From Candidatus Calescibacterium sp. (lineage in GTDB: Bacteria; Calescibacteriota; Calescibacteriia; Calescibacteriales; Calescibacteriaceae), in the NCBI GenBank assembly GCA_025060505.1, contig JANXBU010000012.1, positions 1 to 64,000 of the forward strand: DNA of 64,000 bases, written 5' to 3'. Under the pieces are notes generated by a model that was not told the origin of the DNA, did not search any database, and saw only the letters and a list, made by a program, of their open reading frames with translations. Positions 1 to 9,708 of this stretch are shown here, piece after piece (position 1 is the stretch's first letter; the number at the start of each line of letters is the position of its first letter). A program made the position numbers and the translations under genes.

Positions 1-3000
1 AAAGACCAACTCATTTCCTGGATTACTACCCAGAACATCTCCAACTGATAGATTACTTGTTATCCACGACATTGAATCCGTATAACTTACACTAGACAGA
101 ACGGAACCAGATGGCTTAGCTATGAAAACCCAATCCGTGAAGTTTGTTGCTGAAAAGCCATAGTATACACTTCCCGCAAAGCTCACAGGAGTTGGAGCAA
201 TGTATGTTACAGTATCTGCGAAGCAAATTCTGAAATCCTCCTTCAGACCAAGAATAACATCTCCACTGTACTCGTTGTTGGAGTATATATTCCCGCCAAC
301 TCTGCTCCAAGCTACCTCTGGAACAGCACCTCCTCCAGCCAAAATCCTCAGGTTTCTTCCCTCACCATAAACCAAAAGTCCATCTATAGATAAAGGCGAT
401 GTTCCTACAGAAGAAGTTCCAGTTGTATTAGAGAATATCTGAATTCCATCTGTCAAATCAAGTGTGTAGATGTGTCCGCTTGAATTCCCAACACTCACAC
501 GGTCTGACTGTATCAACGATGGAGAAGCTGGTGAACCTCCAAGGTTTCTCCACCAAAGAACTCTTATCTCAAATGTTGTATCAACTGGTGGAACTCGTGT
601 TACCTCAACTGCATAGAATCTTCCACCCTGTGTAGAAACTCCCAGAAACTTCTGACCTCCTCTGTTGTATACGGAAATAACCCCGGAAATATTTTCTAAA
701 ATACTTGTTAAATTCTTTGAATAGTTCATCCCAGAATGTGTAACAAATATTATTTGTCCGTTTGATGTTCCAGCATAAATACCATCATCATCAGCAGAGA
801 GGGATGTGCTTATTGAAAACGGTGCAGAGCATCCACCGCCAGAAAGGTTCAGATTCCTCCAGCATATACTTCTGTTTGCACCAGTACCTAATATATAATA
901 AACTTTCCCACCAGCTAGTATTGGTCCAGATGTAATATTAGATTCCTCAGCTGCGGAACCAATTAGAGATAGATTGGAAATATTCAATCTGATTACCGAA
1001 ACGCCAGCTGTTATATAAACCGAGTCAGATACCGCACACCCCAGAACATTAGAACCAGCATTGTAGGTATTTTGAAGATTCAAATTGCTATCTAATCTCA
1101 AAACAGAACCACCAGATGTCACAGCTATAACCGTTACAACTCTCCCATACTCTTTGATACACAGTCCGTTTATAGCAGTTGAAGCATTATATACACCTGC
1201 AATCTGGTAGTTTGTTATGTTGACTGCGTATATGTATCCTGTTGTTGTTCCAACATATAACCTTCCAGAAACTCCCGACGCAGATATAACAGATATTGCA
1301 CCCGTGGAGCCAAGAGTTAGTGATGAAATTTGCGTTCCGTTACCAAAAGTTGAAATACATTTTACCTCAGAATATGCTGAGTTTGCAGATGGAGTCGTTC
1401 TGTAAGCTCTCACTCGGTAGCAGTAGTTTGTATTTATAGCAGTTGAACTATCTATATAGAACGAAGTATTTGCTACGGTTGTTGCAATTTGTGTCCAAAC
1501 TCCTCCACTGAAACGTTCTATTGTGTACCCATTTTCTACTGCAGATCTATCTACCCAAGATAGTTTGACAACACTCGTTTCCTGCTCAACATACAAAGGT
1601 GTCGGTCTCAAAATACCATATACAGAAATATCGGGAGTTTTACCATAAGCAAAAACACCTACTGCTTGATAGTACGAGCTTACACTGTAAGTATAAGTAG
1701 TCCCCTCAGAAACTGCGCCATCTGTATATGAAACAGTGTTGGAACCAACTACCGCAAGCTGGCTCGTACCTTTCCTGATAACATACCCAGTTTCATTTGC
1801 TGAATTATCCTGCCATGTTAAAATAGCTGCTGCAGAAGAACCAAACTCTTCAAACGAAACTTCAAAGTTCTGTGGGACCGCTGGAGCAACAATACATCTT
1901 GATACACCATCTGCCCACTCAGATAAACTTGTTGTTCCCGCACCCGGTATATCTATAAAACTTGCAACACGAAAACAATACTGTGTCTCTGGCAAAAGTG
2001 TATATGTTCTGGTTCTCTGCACACCTGTTTGAGACTTAGTAGTAGCATCAGAGTACCAATATTCACGAGTCCAGGAGCTATCACCAGCTTTTATTCTATC
2101 TATTACAAAGCCGTCCTCGTTTGTAGAATTATCAACAAACGTAACAGTAAATACGGTTGGACTTATTCCCTCCGTCACAGCAGTAACTCTCAGGTTGAAT
2201 GGTGGATTTGGAGGTCTAGCCGTACACTTGACTGCTGTATAAGATGAACATCCTATTCCGTTACAAGCAGCCAGCCTGAAACAAATAGTCTGACCAGCTC
2301 CCAGCGGAGCGTGATTGTAAAGAGTTGAATTCTGACCGCAGTTCTGTCCCGGTGTTCCTGTTGTGCAGCTTGCAACAACTGTAAAAGGACCCGAGGAAGT
2401 TGGAGCAGATATAAGACTGTAGTATGTCTCTCCGACAACATCATTCCAAACAACACGAGCTATGTTTGGATTAACGAAATACACATCAAAACCAGTTGGT
2501 ATCGGCGGAACACCTCCAACCCTGATAGCAATATCGTCTGCCTCAAATTGTGAATCTGTTGAACAAGTTCCCGTTCCACCCATTGCTATTCTTATCACAT
2601 ACCAGTCATTTGTAGAAGGAGTGAAACTAAATGTTTTGTTCTCAACTGCTCCGGAACCCGAGCAGGTCTGAGTTGTTCCAATCTGAGTGAAGTTGATAGT
2701 TGAAGTTCCAGCAGAAACATAAGCTCTGATCTGAGTTCCAGCAGTTGCACAATATACTCTAGCCGTGACACTTATCGGATAACCGCTCTGGAATGAAACT
2801 GGGGATGAGACAATTATCCTTTCTATTGAATTACCTGTTCCAAAGTATGTTCCTCCTCCTTGATCCACACAGGAGTTGAGCCAAGTATTCGGTGTGTTTG
2901 TTTCATTTCTACCAAGTATTGAATCTCTTGAAACTACAAGCTCACAGGTTTGACAATTACTCACACCTCCTCCGCAAGCAGGAACCCGCCAACTTGGATT

Positions 3001-6000
3001 ATATGTAGCACAGTTTGTATTATCAGATGGAACAGTAGCACAATCCCAAACATATGAAGAACAACCACTTGCATTGCAGGCACGCAAAGCATAACATCTA
3101 TAAGTTCCCTCTGGCAGAGGTTTATCTATATAAAAGGTTGAGTTTGCAGCTAAGGGAGAAGCCGGATGCGGATACCAAGACGAGTAGTTAGTGTTATACG
3201 TATCTGTCCACCTCAACTCGTAATAGGTTTCACCAGATACATCTATCCAAGATAGGGTTAATGTGTCCGGAGCAACACCATGAACATCAAAGTTTATAGG
3301 TGCTTGCGGAACTCCGACTACAAAAACAAGATCGTCCGTATCCCCATTTATTCCTGTTGCACAAACCTGACCTGATGCGAAATCTGAGCCCTGAAACATA
3401 ACACGAATAGCGTGATTCCCAACAACATTCGATAAGGTTATTATCTTTGTGTAAAGAACATAACCCGGTCCCGAACAAATCGATAGATTGTTCTCCACAA
3501 CAGACCATGTAGTAGGATTATTTGCATTACTTGTATATAGAACTCTCAATCTATCATTGAAGTAGTTCGGGTAAATCGTATTGCAATTTACAAGAACTCT
3601 GATCTCAGCAGTAGCACCCGGACTAAATGTTCCAGCAAAGCTTTTTATTTCTACCCTTTCCACACTTTCTGTTTGAAGATAAGTCCCAGCAGCTGTACTA
3701 TCTTCACATTTTGCTGTAGAGAGCGTATTTGGCTGATTTGTCTCCGGTGTAGATATATTATCTCTTGATCTTACCAGATCACAAGTTGAGCACTGAGATG
3801 CACCACCGGGACATTTTGGAGTATTATAAGCAGGATCTCCATCTGCTGTCGTATTATCAAAACCTGCACAAACAGGAAGAGAAGAAGGCGGGACAGCTTT
3901 TACATAAAATATGGTATCGTCAGCATCTCGGTAATTTAGGAGTGAAGGGGCTGGACAAATTCCATTTTGAGCAGATGCTCCCGGAGCGTAAATAATAATA
4001 GATCTTATAGCATGCCAACCCTCCGCATTATCCAATTGTTGAGTAGAGGTAAAAATAAAAGGCTCTCTATTAGATGAACCACTAGTTGGACAGAAAATTG
4101 TACCCACATGTTTCCAGTTTACATTTGGCGAAGAAGTCGTAACTCCTGAGGCATAGTGAAAGATTATCTGGTTTGCAGCTGGAAAACAAAAAGCAAGAGC
4201 CGAAATTTCTATCAACTGCCCACCTTCAAAATTTCCAGATGCAGCCAAACTCTTTATACTCACTCGCCTTATCTCCTCATCTTTCAAGCCAGGATCATCT
4301 TCTGGCGTATCCGCGCACCCGTTATATATTGTATTCGGAGTATTCGGTTCAGATGGATCTGCGGTTGTTCCAGCTCCACAGTTCTGATAACCAGCTAAGT
4401 TCTCACCGCTTGTAACAGTAGTATTTCTACACCTTGCAATCCCACAAGTTCCACACCATCCCTTTGTTGAATCTGAACAAATCGGGGCTAATAAAGCCGA
4501 ATTATAAGTTGCACACTGGAATGACGTCGGTAGAGCCTGAATTTTGAAAACAAAGTCATCGTGATCTCTTACAGCTGGTGTGTTGAAGCAAGCAGTATTG
4601 TTTGCAGCATTAGTACTTTGATACCTAGCTCTTATAGCAATTGCTCTATTTGCTGGAAGGTTTGCCGGAAGTGTTACAAAAGCAACACAAGTTTTCCAAC
4701 CCCCCCCTACACCAACAGTATTACAGTAAAAAGTAGCAGTTCCCGGATTTTGATTACAGACAGCTGAACCAAAGTAAGTCCATGATACAGTGTTAGCAGT
4801 AGCATCTGTTGTGTAAAGTATATCAATTGTATGACTTGCAGCAGAGCAGTAAGCTCGAACTGTAAGCTTCACAACTTGCTGAATAGGTCTATTTGCTTCA
4901 AAAAATCCGCTCTCTGACATAGCTTCAACTTGTATTGACTCTATTCTACCTGAATCAGTTCCACCTACATCAGCATTAGCACAGGGACTTGTACTTATGA
5001 CATTAGGTTGGTTTGGCTCAACAAGACCTGTTGCATTGTCTCTTCCATTGAGCAATCCGCACGACGAGCAGCTATCCTCGTTTGCAGGACACTTTGGTAC
5101 ATTGAAAGCAGGATCACCATCAGAAGTTGTATTATCAAAGACAGCACAGACCAAAGATTTTGGAGCCAAAAAACCACCCTTGCTATCTTCTACCTGTGGT
5201 ATATACGGCAAAGAGGTCTCCACAGAAACAGAAGATTTTGCCTCCATCTCCTGAGCTAACCGAAGTGAAAGATATGCATCTGCAACAAATCTATTATCAA
5301 AAAAACGTTCGCTTATGTTCCCAGAGGTTTGTTTGTCTCTTACAACTCTCACTATTGCATTTTTGACATCCGGAGCTCTCAGATCTGGTCTCATACTTCT
5401 TATCAAAGTTGCTAATCCCGCAATAAGCGAAGCCGCATACGATGTACCAGTCTTCAGACAATACGTATTATTCAAACACAGAGTAAAAATACTTTCTCCC
5501 GGAGCATATACATCAACTATCGGACCGAAATTTGAGAAACCAGATATGTATCCATTACCAGTTGAACCAACTATGATTATATTCTCTGGAAAAATATCTT
5601 TTACACTCGCAGCTACTCCCGCATACCTTCCATCTATTGACTCATTCCCAGCAGACTGCACAAACAGAACATCATAATACCTCACATACTGAAATACCAA
5701 AGAAAACACCTCTCTGTGATATGCTATAATTTGCTCTGATGGAGAGCCGTTCCATCTTAATCCACCAGCAAAAAGAATAACTTTGACCTTATCTACCAAA
5801 TATAGTATGTCCTCAACAAGTGAGCTCAGTGTAGTTTGTGATACCCTCACAACTATTCCAGAGTTTCCCGACCAACGCCAAACTGCCCCAGCTATTCCTT
5901 TTCCATTAGCTCCAAGTGCTCCGAGAACTCCTACAACAGATATTCCATGCTCTACCAAATCCTCCGCTCCGCCTAAACTTTCGTATTCAACAACTGGGGG

Positions 6001-6633
6001 TAAATCCTCATGCAAACCGAATCCAAATTCTATAACTCCTACCTTTATATCTGACCTATTATGTATTTTCCAAGCGAGTGGAAAATTCATGTATTCAAAG
6101 TACCAGTTGTTTCCAGCAGGTGTTTGCTCCCACGTATCAAAAAGTGGATCTGGCGGAACCTCTGCTCCATTTATGAAAAACGGCTCAACCTTCATATTCG
6201 GAATAGCTTTTATATCACCATCAAGTGATCTCAATTCGTTTATAGCTCCGAAAACTCTTTCTGGACTATCAAAATCACCAATAATCTGCAAAATAGCTCC
6301 GGGTTTTTGACCATAAAGTAAAACCTTTCCTCCTATTCTCCATCCCCGTGCAGTTACTATATTTCTGATATTTTCCAATTTTTGATCTAACGACTCCTGT
6401 GAGTCAGACAAAATAGAAACAAGCACCTGATTTTTAGCAAATTCCAAACCAGATTCATCTTGAATAAAATCTTCTGCTGGCTCAAAACTGGATTCAAAAT
6501 TTATAAATTTTTGTTCAACTACTCCCTCCTTCTTTGCTGTCTTACAAGAAGCAAAAAACAGTGGCAAGGAAAACAGTGAAGTCAATAAACCATTTAAGAA
6601 AAATCTATGTAATCTTGTTCTTTCTCCTTTCAT
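1..6633 (-). CDS. giant subtilase-like (S8) lipoprotein with Cys-motif modules, FN3 domains and propeller-like C-terminus (3' partial)
   Basis: The frame is open from an ATG at 6633 to the left edge, giving 2211 residues without a stop; the C-terminus lies outside. Residues 1-30 look like a lipoprotein signal with a lipobox-like FFASC. Residues about 60-150 resemble an I9-type propeptide. The peptidase core shows GVIEFGFG with Glu202 where S8 enzymes have the catalytic Asp, His229 in EHGISVVGVLGA, Asn330 in SAGNES and Ser398 in GTSYAAS. From residue about 490 come four copies of a Cys-motif plus beta-sandwich module (first Cys 496, 707, 922, 1198), with one fibronectin III-like domain before the fourth and about four after it (about 1375-1750). 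From about 1760 to the edge there are propeller-like blades of the type LYVGTTTGYIYAVN. Likely an exported, lipid-anchored surface protease or adhesin. Whether Glu202 supports catalysis is unknown. Confidence 0.85.
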   Translation of the reverse strand, partial: MKGERTRLHRFFLNGLLTSLFSLPLFFASCKTAKKEGVVEQKFINFESSFEPAEDFIQDESGLEFAKNQVLVSILSDSQESLDQKLENIRNIVTARGWRIGGKVLLYGQKPGAILQIIGDFDSPERVFGAINELRSLDGDIKAIPNMKVEPFFINGAEVPPDPLFDTWEQTPAGNNWYFEYMNFPLAWKIHNRSDIKVGVIEFGFGLHEDLPPVVEYESLGGAEDLVEHGISVVGVLGALGANGKGIAGAVWRWSGNSGIVVRVSQTTLSSLVEDILYLVDKVKVILFAGGLRWNGSPSEQIIAYHREVFSLVFQYVRYYDVLFVQSAGNESIDGRYAGVAASVKDIFPENIIIVGSTGNGYISGFSNFGPIVDVYAPGESIFTLCLNNTYCLKTGTSYAASLIAGLATLIRSMRPDLRAPDVKNAIVRVVRDKQTSGNISERFFDNRFVADAYLSLRLAQEMEAKSSVSVETSLPYIPQVEDSKGGFLAPKSLVCAVFDNTTSDGDPAFNVPKCPANEDSCSSCGLLNGRDNATGLVEPNQPNVISTSPCANADVGGTDSGRIESIQVEAMSESGFFEANRPIQQVVKLTVRAYCSAASHTIDILYTTDATANTVSWTYFGSAVCNQNPGTATFYCNTVGVGGGWKTCVAFVTLPANLPANRAIAIRARYQSTNAANNTACFNTPAVRDHDDFVFKIQALPTSFQCATYNSALLAPICSDSTKGWCGTCGIARCRNTTVTSGENLAGYQNCGAGTTADPSEPNTPNTIYNGCADTPEDDPGLKDEEIRRVSIKSLAASGNFEGGQLIEISALAFCFPAANQIIFHYASGVTTSSPNVNWKHVGTIFCPTSGSSNREPFIFTSTQQLDNAEGWHAIRSIIIYAPGASAQNGICPAPSLLNYRDADDTIFYVKAVPPSSLPVCAGFDNTTADGDPAYNTPKCPGGASQCSTCDLVRSRDNISTPETNQPNTLSTAKCEDSTAAGTYLQTESVERVEIKSFAGTFSPGATAEIRVLVNCNTIYPNYFNDRLRVLYTSNANNPTTWSVVENNLSICSGPGYVLYTKIITLSNVVGNHAIRVMFQGSDFASGQVCATGINGDTDDLVFVVGVPQAPINFDVHGVAPDTLTLSWIDVSGETYYELRWTDTYNTNYSSWYPHPASPLAANSTFYIDKPLPEGTYRCYALRACNASGCSSYVWDCATVPSDNTNCATYNPSWRVPACGGGVSNCQTCELVVSRDSILGRNETNTPNTWLNSCVDQGGGTYFGTGNSIERIIVSSPVSFQSGYPISVTARVYCATAGTQIRAYVSAGTSTINFTQIGTTQTCSGSGAVENKTFSFTPSTNDWYVIRIAMGGTGTCSTDSQFEADDIAIRVGGVPPIPTGFDVYFVNPNIARVVWNDVVGETYYSLISAPTSSGPFTVVASCTTGTPGQNCGQNSTLYNHAPLGAGQTICFRLAACNGIGCSSYTAVKCTARPPNPPFNLRVTAVTEGISPTVFTVTFVDNSTNEDGFVIDRIKAGDSSWTREYWYSDATTKSQTGVQRTRTYTLLPETQYCFRVASFIDIPGAGTTSLSEWADGVSRCIVAPAVPQNFEVSFEEFGSSAAAILTWQDNSANETGYVIRKGTSQLAVVGSNTVSYTDGAVSEGTTYTYSVSSYYQAVGVFAYGKTPDISVYGILRPTPLYVEQETSVVKLSWVDRSAVENGYTIERFSGGVWTQIATTVANTSFYIDSSTAINTNYCYRVRAYRTTPSANSAYSEVKCISTFGNGTQISSLTLGSTGAISVISASGVSGRLYVGTTTGYIYAVNITNYQIAGVYNASTAINGLCIKEYGRVVTVIAVTSGGSVLRLDSNLNLQNTYNAGSNVLGCAVSDSVYITAGVSVIRLNISNLSLIGSAAEESNITSGPILAGGKVYYILGTGANRSICWRNLNLSGGGCSAPFSISTSLSADDDGIYAGTSNGQIIFVTHSGMNYSKNLTSILENISGVISVYNRGGQKFLGVSTQGGRFYAVEVTRVPPVDTTFEIRVLWWRNLGGSPASPSLIQSDRVSVGNSSGHIYTLDLTDGIQIFSNTTGTSSVGTSPLSIDGLLVYGEGRNLRILAGGGAVPEVAWSRVGGNIYSNNEYSGDVILGLKEDFRICFADTVTYIAPTPVSFAGSVYYGFSATNFTDWVFIAKPSGSVLSSVSYTDSMSWITSNLSVGDVLGSNPGNELVF
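2525..5148 (-). repeat. four copies of a Cys-motif plus beta-sandwich protein module
   Basis: Within the giant protease gene, a unit of about 180-210 residues occurs four times, starting near nucleotides 5148, 4515, 3870 and 3042. Each has a CxxC followed by a conserved R[DN] (SCSSCGLLNGRDN, WCGTCGIARCRN, QCSTCDLVRSRDN, NCQTCELVVSRDS), then ExNxPN and a further Cys (EPNQPN, EPNTPN, ETNQPN, ETNTPN), then a strand-rich stretch starting with a motif like R[IV]xxIxV and ending in a Cys. Copies 1 and 3 are closest: both contain FDNTT[SA]DGDPA[FY]N. I do not recognise it as a named domain. The even Cys content suggests disulfides or metal binding outside the cytoplasm. Confidence 0.7.
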
Positions 6634-7018
6634 TTTAATTAACCATCTTTCACTTTTTTATTTTAATAATTCTTATCGGAAAGTGTTAAAAACAATAAAG
6701 TTTTATCTTTTTTTGTTTTATTTATCTATGCTAACTTTTCAGAAGAAATTGTTCAATATAGAAAAAGCCGATATATTAAAAATGAAAAAAACAGAGAAAA
6801 AATCAAACTGAGAATCAAACTCCTACAACCATATGCTCTCAAAAATGCTCTAAATTTTTATCTCATGCCTACTTCGTAAAGAAGGAACAATGAAAGAAGA
6901 AGTCTATAAGTTATCATCTGAATCTAAAATGTAAGAAAATCATTTTTGAACACAGAGTGATCTTAACAAAGTGGAGAAACAAACGAATGAGAAAGCAAAC
7001 TCATATAGTTAAACCGAT
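6634..7018. other. intergenic stretch, no gene seen
   Basis: AT-rich spacer between the 5' end of the giant protease (reading left) and the stop of the methyltransferase. On the minus strand a TTGTTT and an AATTAT about 18 bases apart lie upstream of the protease ATG and could be a promoter, but the match is weak. No RNA gene or repeat recognised. Confidence 0.4.
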
Positions 7019-7612
7019 CTAACGAGAATTGTTTTTGCTGACTATGAATTGAAATTCAATCTCCTCAAAACCGCCAACGAAAAAAGACCAAAATCTCGAA
7101 CAAAAAGCAGGAGAAATATTTGCAAAAAAATCTATCATCTTACCCATCAAAAGCGCACTGTAGAAGACAGGTTTATTCAAAACAGTCTTTTTGAGATAAG
7201 GCTGAGCAAACCATTTCAAATTCATTCTTTCCAAAACAAATTCAACTCCCTGATAGCCCCCTCTAAAATCAGATCTAAAATAATAAGGGAATGTAACATC
7301 AAAACCTCTCTTGTGATCCGGATGAGTGAAACCTCTTGAAAAATGAGGAACTCTTATTACAACTTTTGCTCCTTCTTTTGCTATCCTATGTATCTCCTTC
7401 ATTGCTCTGAAAGGATCTTCAAGATGTTCAAGAACGTGATCTGCTTCAATCAGAGAAAAAGTATCGTCCCTAAACGGCCAGGGATACCTGTTGAGATCAG
7501 ATATTATATCCGCACCTGAATCAAAAGAAAAATCAACATTTATATATCCTTGCTTTGGGAATTTTCCACACCCAAGATTCAGCTTGAAAATCTTCTTTCT
7601 TTTATCTCTCAT
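7019..7612 (-). CDS. class I SAM-dependent methyltransferase
   Basis: 197 residues. The N-terminus holds the SAM-binding motif I (LNLGCGKFPKQGYINVD, about residues 13-29), followed by the acidic stretch DLNRYPWPF and the EADHVLEHLEDP segment typical of the Methyltransf_11/23 group. The C-terminal part has HPDHKRGFDVTFPYYF, seen in small methyltransferases linked to sugar or surface-polymer genes. The substrate cannot be told. It follows the acyl-CoA synthetase (stop at 7632) by about 20 bases on the same strand, so the two may be co-transcribed. Confidence 0.8.
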   Translation of the reverse strand: MRDKRKKIFKLNLGCGKFPKQGYINVDFSFDSGADIISDLNRYPWPFRDDTFSLIEADHVLEHLEDPFRAMKEIHRIAKEGAKVVIRVPHFSRGFTHPDHKRGFDVTFPYYFRSDFRGGYQGVEFVLERMNLKWFAQPYLKKTVLNKPVFYSALLMGKMIDFFANISPAFCSRFWSFFVGGFEEIEFQFIVSKNNSR

Positions 7613-7631
7613 CTGTTCAACTACCTGATTA

Positions 7632-9512
7632 CTAATCTTTATATAGTCTATCTATAACATCTTTGTATTTTTTCTCTACGACCTTCCTTTTTATTTTTCT
7701 TGTTGGAGTTATATCTCCTTCTTCTTCATAGAGTCTTTTTGGAATAAGATAAATTTTCTTTATTGATTCAACTTGTGATAGAGTCTTGTTGACATTTTCC
7801 ACCTCTTTCATTATGAGCTTATAGACCTCCGGATTTTTTGCAAGGTCTTCAAAAGTTGTGTAAGGTATTCTGTTTTTCTGTGCCCAGTTCCCAACATTCT
7901 CTTCATCTATCAGAATAAGAGCAACGAGATATTTTCTTCCATCACCTATCACAACCGCGTCCTGAATGTATGGGGAAAACTTGAGCTTATTTTCAATGTA
8001 AGACGGAGTTATGTTTTTGCCACCAGCTGTTATGATAATATCTTTTTTTCGGTCAAGTATTCTCAGATAACCAAATTCATCCATTTGACCTACATCGCCA
8101 GTATGCAACCAACCATCTTCTATTGTCTGAGCAGTGAGTTCTGGATCTTTGAAGTATCCTTTGAAGACATGCGGACCTCGGGTTAGTATTTCTCCATCTT
8201 CTGCAATCTTTACCTCAATACCTTCTATTTTCTCACCAACATAGCCGAACCTTTCCTTTCCTATCTTTGTTATAGTTATCACACCAGAAGATTCAGTTTG
8301 ACCGTATCCCTCTGCAAGAGGAATTCCCAAAGAGTTGAAAAAAATGTAAAGTTCTGGTGATGAAGGAGCAGCACCACACAGAGCAAACTTTATACGAGAA
8401 AAACCCAACATTCTCTTGACATGCCTCAAAACAAGATTATAAGCTACAAGATACTTCAACCTCCTGTTAAAAGGAATTTTTGATTCTATATACCTCCTTC
8501 TTTGTTCTCCTGTCTCAAACAAATCAAGCTCTTTTATATGCTTTTCTTTTATATCTTGAAGTTGTTTGACATATTCTTCTCCTATTTTTCTTGCTGTTCT
8601 CCAGATCATTTTTTTGAACTCAGTGGAGTCATCCATAAGAACAGATATTTGAGAAGCTATTTTCTCCCAGACTCTCGGAACGGAGAAGAATATTGTCGGA
8701 CGAATCTCTTTTAGGTTTTCAAGCAAAGTTTCAAAACTCTCAACGAAATTCACAACATAACCAACTCTTGCTGGAAGATAAACCGAAAGCAATCTTTCAG
8801 CTATGTGGTTTAGAGGGAGGTATGAAACGACCTCATCTGTTGGTTTTGCTTCATTTGCACTCCCCAGAGCTTTTGTCATAAAAACTATGTTCCCATGAGT
8901 TATCATCGCACCCTTTGGAGGACCTGTTGTTCCGGAAGTATAAACTATAAATGCAGTATCGTCTGGATTCGTTTCATCTTTTATGCTCCTGAGCTTTTCA
9001 TCAAAACCATCAGAACTAGCCTGCTCCAGAAACTCATCAAAAAATATAACGGCTTCATTCTTATAACCCCATATTCCTTTTCTATCCCATATTATTGCCT
9101 TTCTGATTTTCGTTTTTCTCCATATCTCAATAAGCTTATCAAGTTGCTCCTCCCCCTCAAGAAATATGATTTCTGACTCCGAGTGATTTATGGCATACTC
9201 CATTTGCTCTGGAGAAAGCGTTGGATACAGACCAACCGAAATCCCTCCAGCAAGAACTATACCTAAATCTGAGACAACCCACTCGTATCTGTTCTGTCCT
9301 ATCAGAGCAACTCTATCACCTTTTTTGACTCCAAGTTGAATTAGCCCACAAGCCACTTTTCGTGCCAGATCATAGTATTTGCCCCAGGTTATCTCCTTCC
9401 ATATACCCTGCTCCTTATATCTCATAGCAACTTTCTCCCTGAACTTTCTTGAGGTATCTTCAAACATCTCAATTATGTTTCGGTAATCCAAATAGTTTGT
9501 ATCCGAGCTCAT
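7632..9512 (-). CDS. long-chain acyl-CoA synthetase (AMP-forming)
   Basis: 626 residues, the usual length of FadD-like ligases. It activates fatty acids to acyl-CoA through an acyl-adenylate. Visible ANL-family motifs: the P-loop YTSGTTGPPKGAMITH (about 190-205), the adenine-site motif GYGQTESSG, the hinge region GWLHTGDVG and RKKDIIITAGGKNITP, and a C-terminal Lys-rich tail after TPTRKIKRK. The long central insertion (about 290-370) is that of long-chain enzymes of the FadD15/ACSL type. No membrane segment. It is cytoplasmic, and probably heads a two-gene unit with the methyltransferase downstream. Confidence 0.9.
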   Translation of the reverse strand: MSSDTNYLDYRNIIEMFEDTSRKFREKVAMRYKEQGIWKEITWGKYYDLARKVACGLIQLGVKKGDRVALIGQNRYEWVVSDLGIVLAGGISVGLYPTLSPEQMEYAINHSESEIIFLEGEEQLDKLIEIWRKTKIRKAIIWDRKGIWGYKNEAVIFFDEFLEQASSDGFDEKLRSIKDETNPDDTAFIVYTSGTTGPPKGAMITHGNIVFMTKALGSANEAKPTDEVVSYLPLNHIAERLLSVYLPARVGYVVNFVESFETLLENLKEIRPTIFFSVPRVWEKIASQISVLMDDSTEFKKMIWRTARKIGEEYVKQLQDIKEKHIKELDLFETGEQRRRYIESKIPFNRRLKYLVAYNLVLRHVKRMLGFSRIKFALCGAAPSSPELYIFFNSLGIPLAEGYGQTESSGVITITKIGKERFGYVGEKIEGIEVKIAEDGEILTRGPHVFKGYFKDPELTAQTIEDGWLHTGDVGQMDEFGYLRILDRKKDIIITAGGKNITPSYIENKLKFSPYIQDAVVIGDGRKYLVALILIDEENVGNWAQKNRIPYTTFEDLAKNPEVYKLIMKEVENVNKTLSQVESIKKIYLIPKRLYEEEGDITPTRKIKRKVVEKKYKDVIDRLYKD

Positions 9513-9708
9513 TTTATTAAATTAATCATTTTTTATGAAGCAGAAAAGCTCTAATTGAATTTTGCTGTTCCGAAACCACAAAAACTTTTGTTGCACTGAT
9601 TTTCAATTCACATACGATTCTATTGCAATCAAGCAAATCTTCATCCGATATTCACAATCCGTTCAGATTCACGTATATTATTCCGCACCAAATCCTAAAT
9701 TTTTAAAT

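Noticed and set aside
1217-2671. Plus-strand open frames opposite the giant protease gene
   Set aside because: They are antisense to a 2211-codon frame with clear domains; their translations show no family features.
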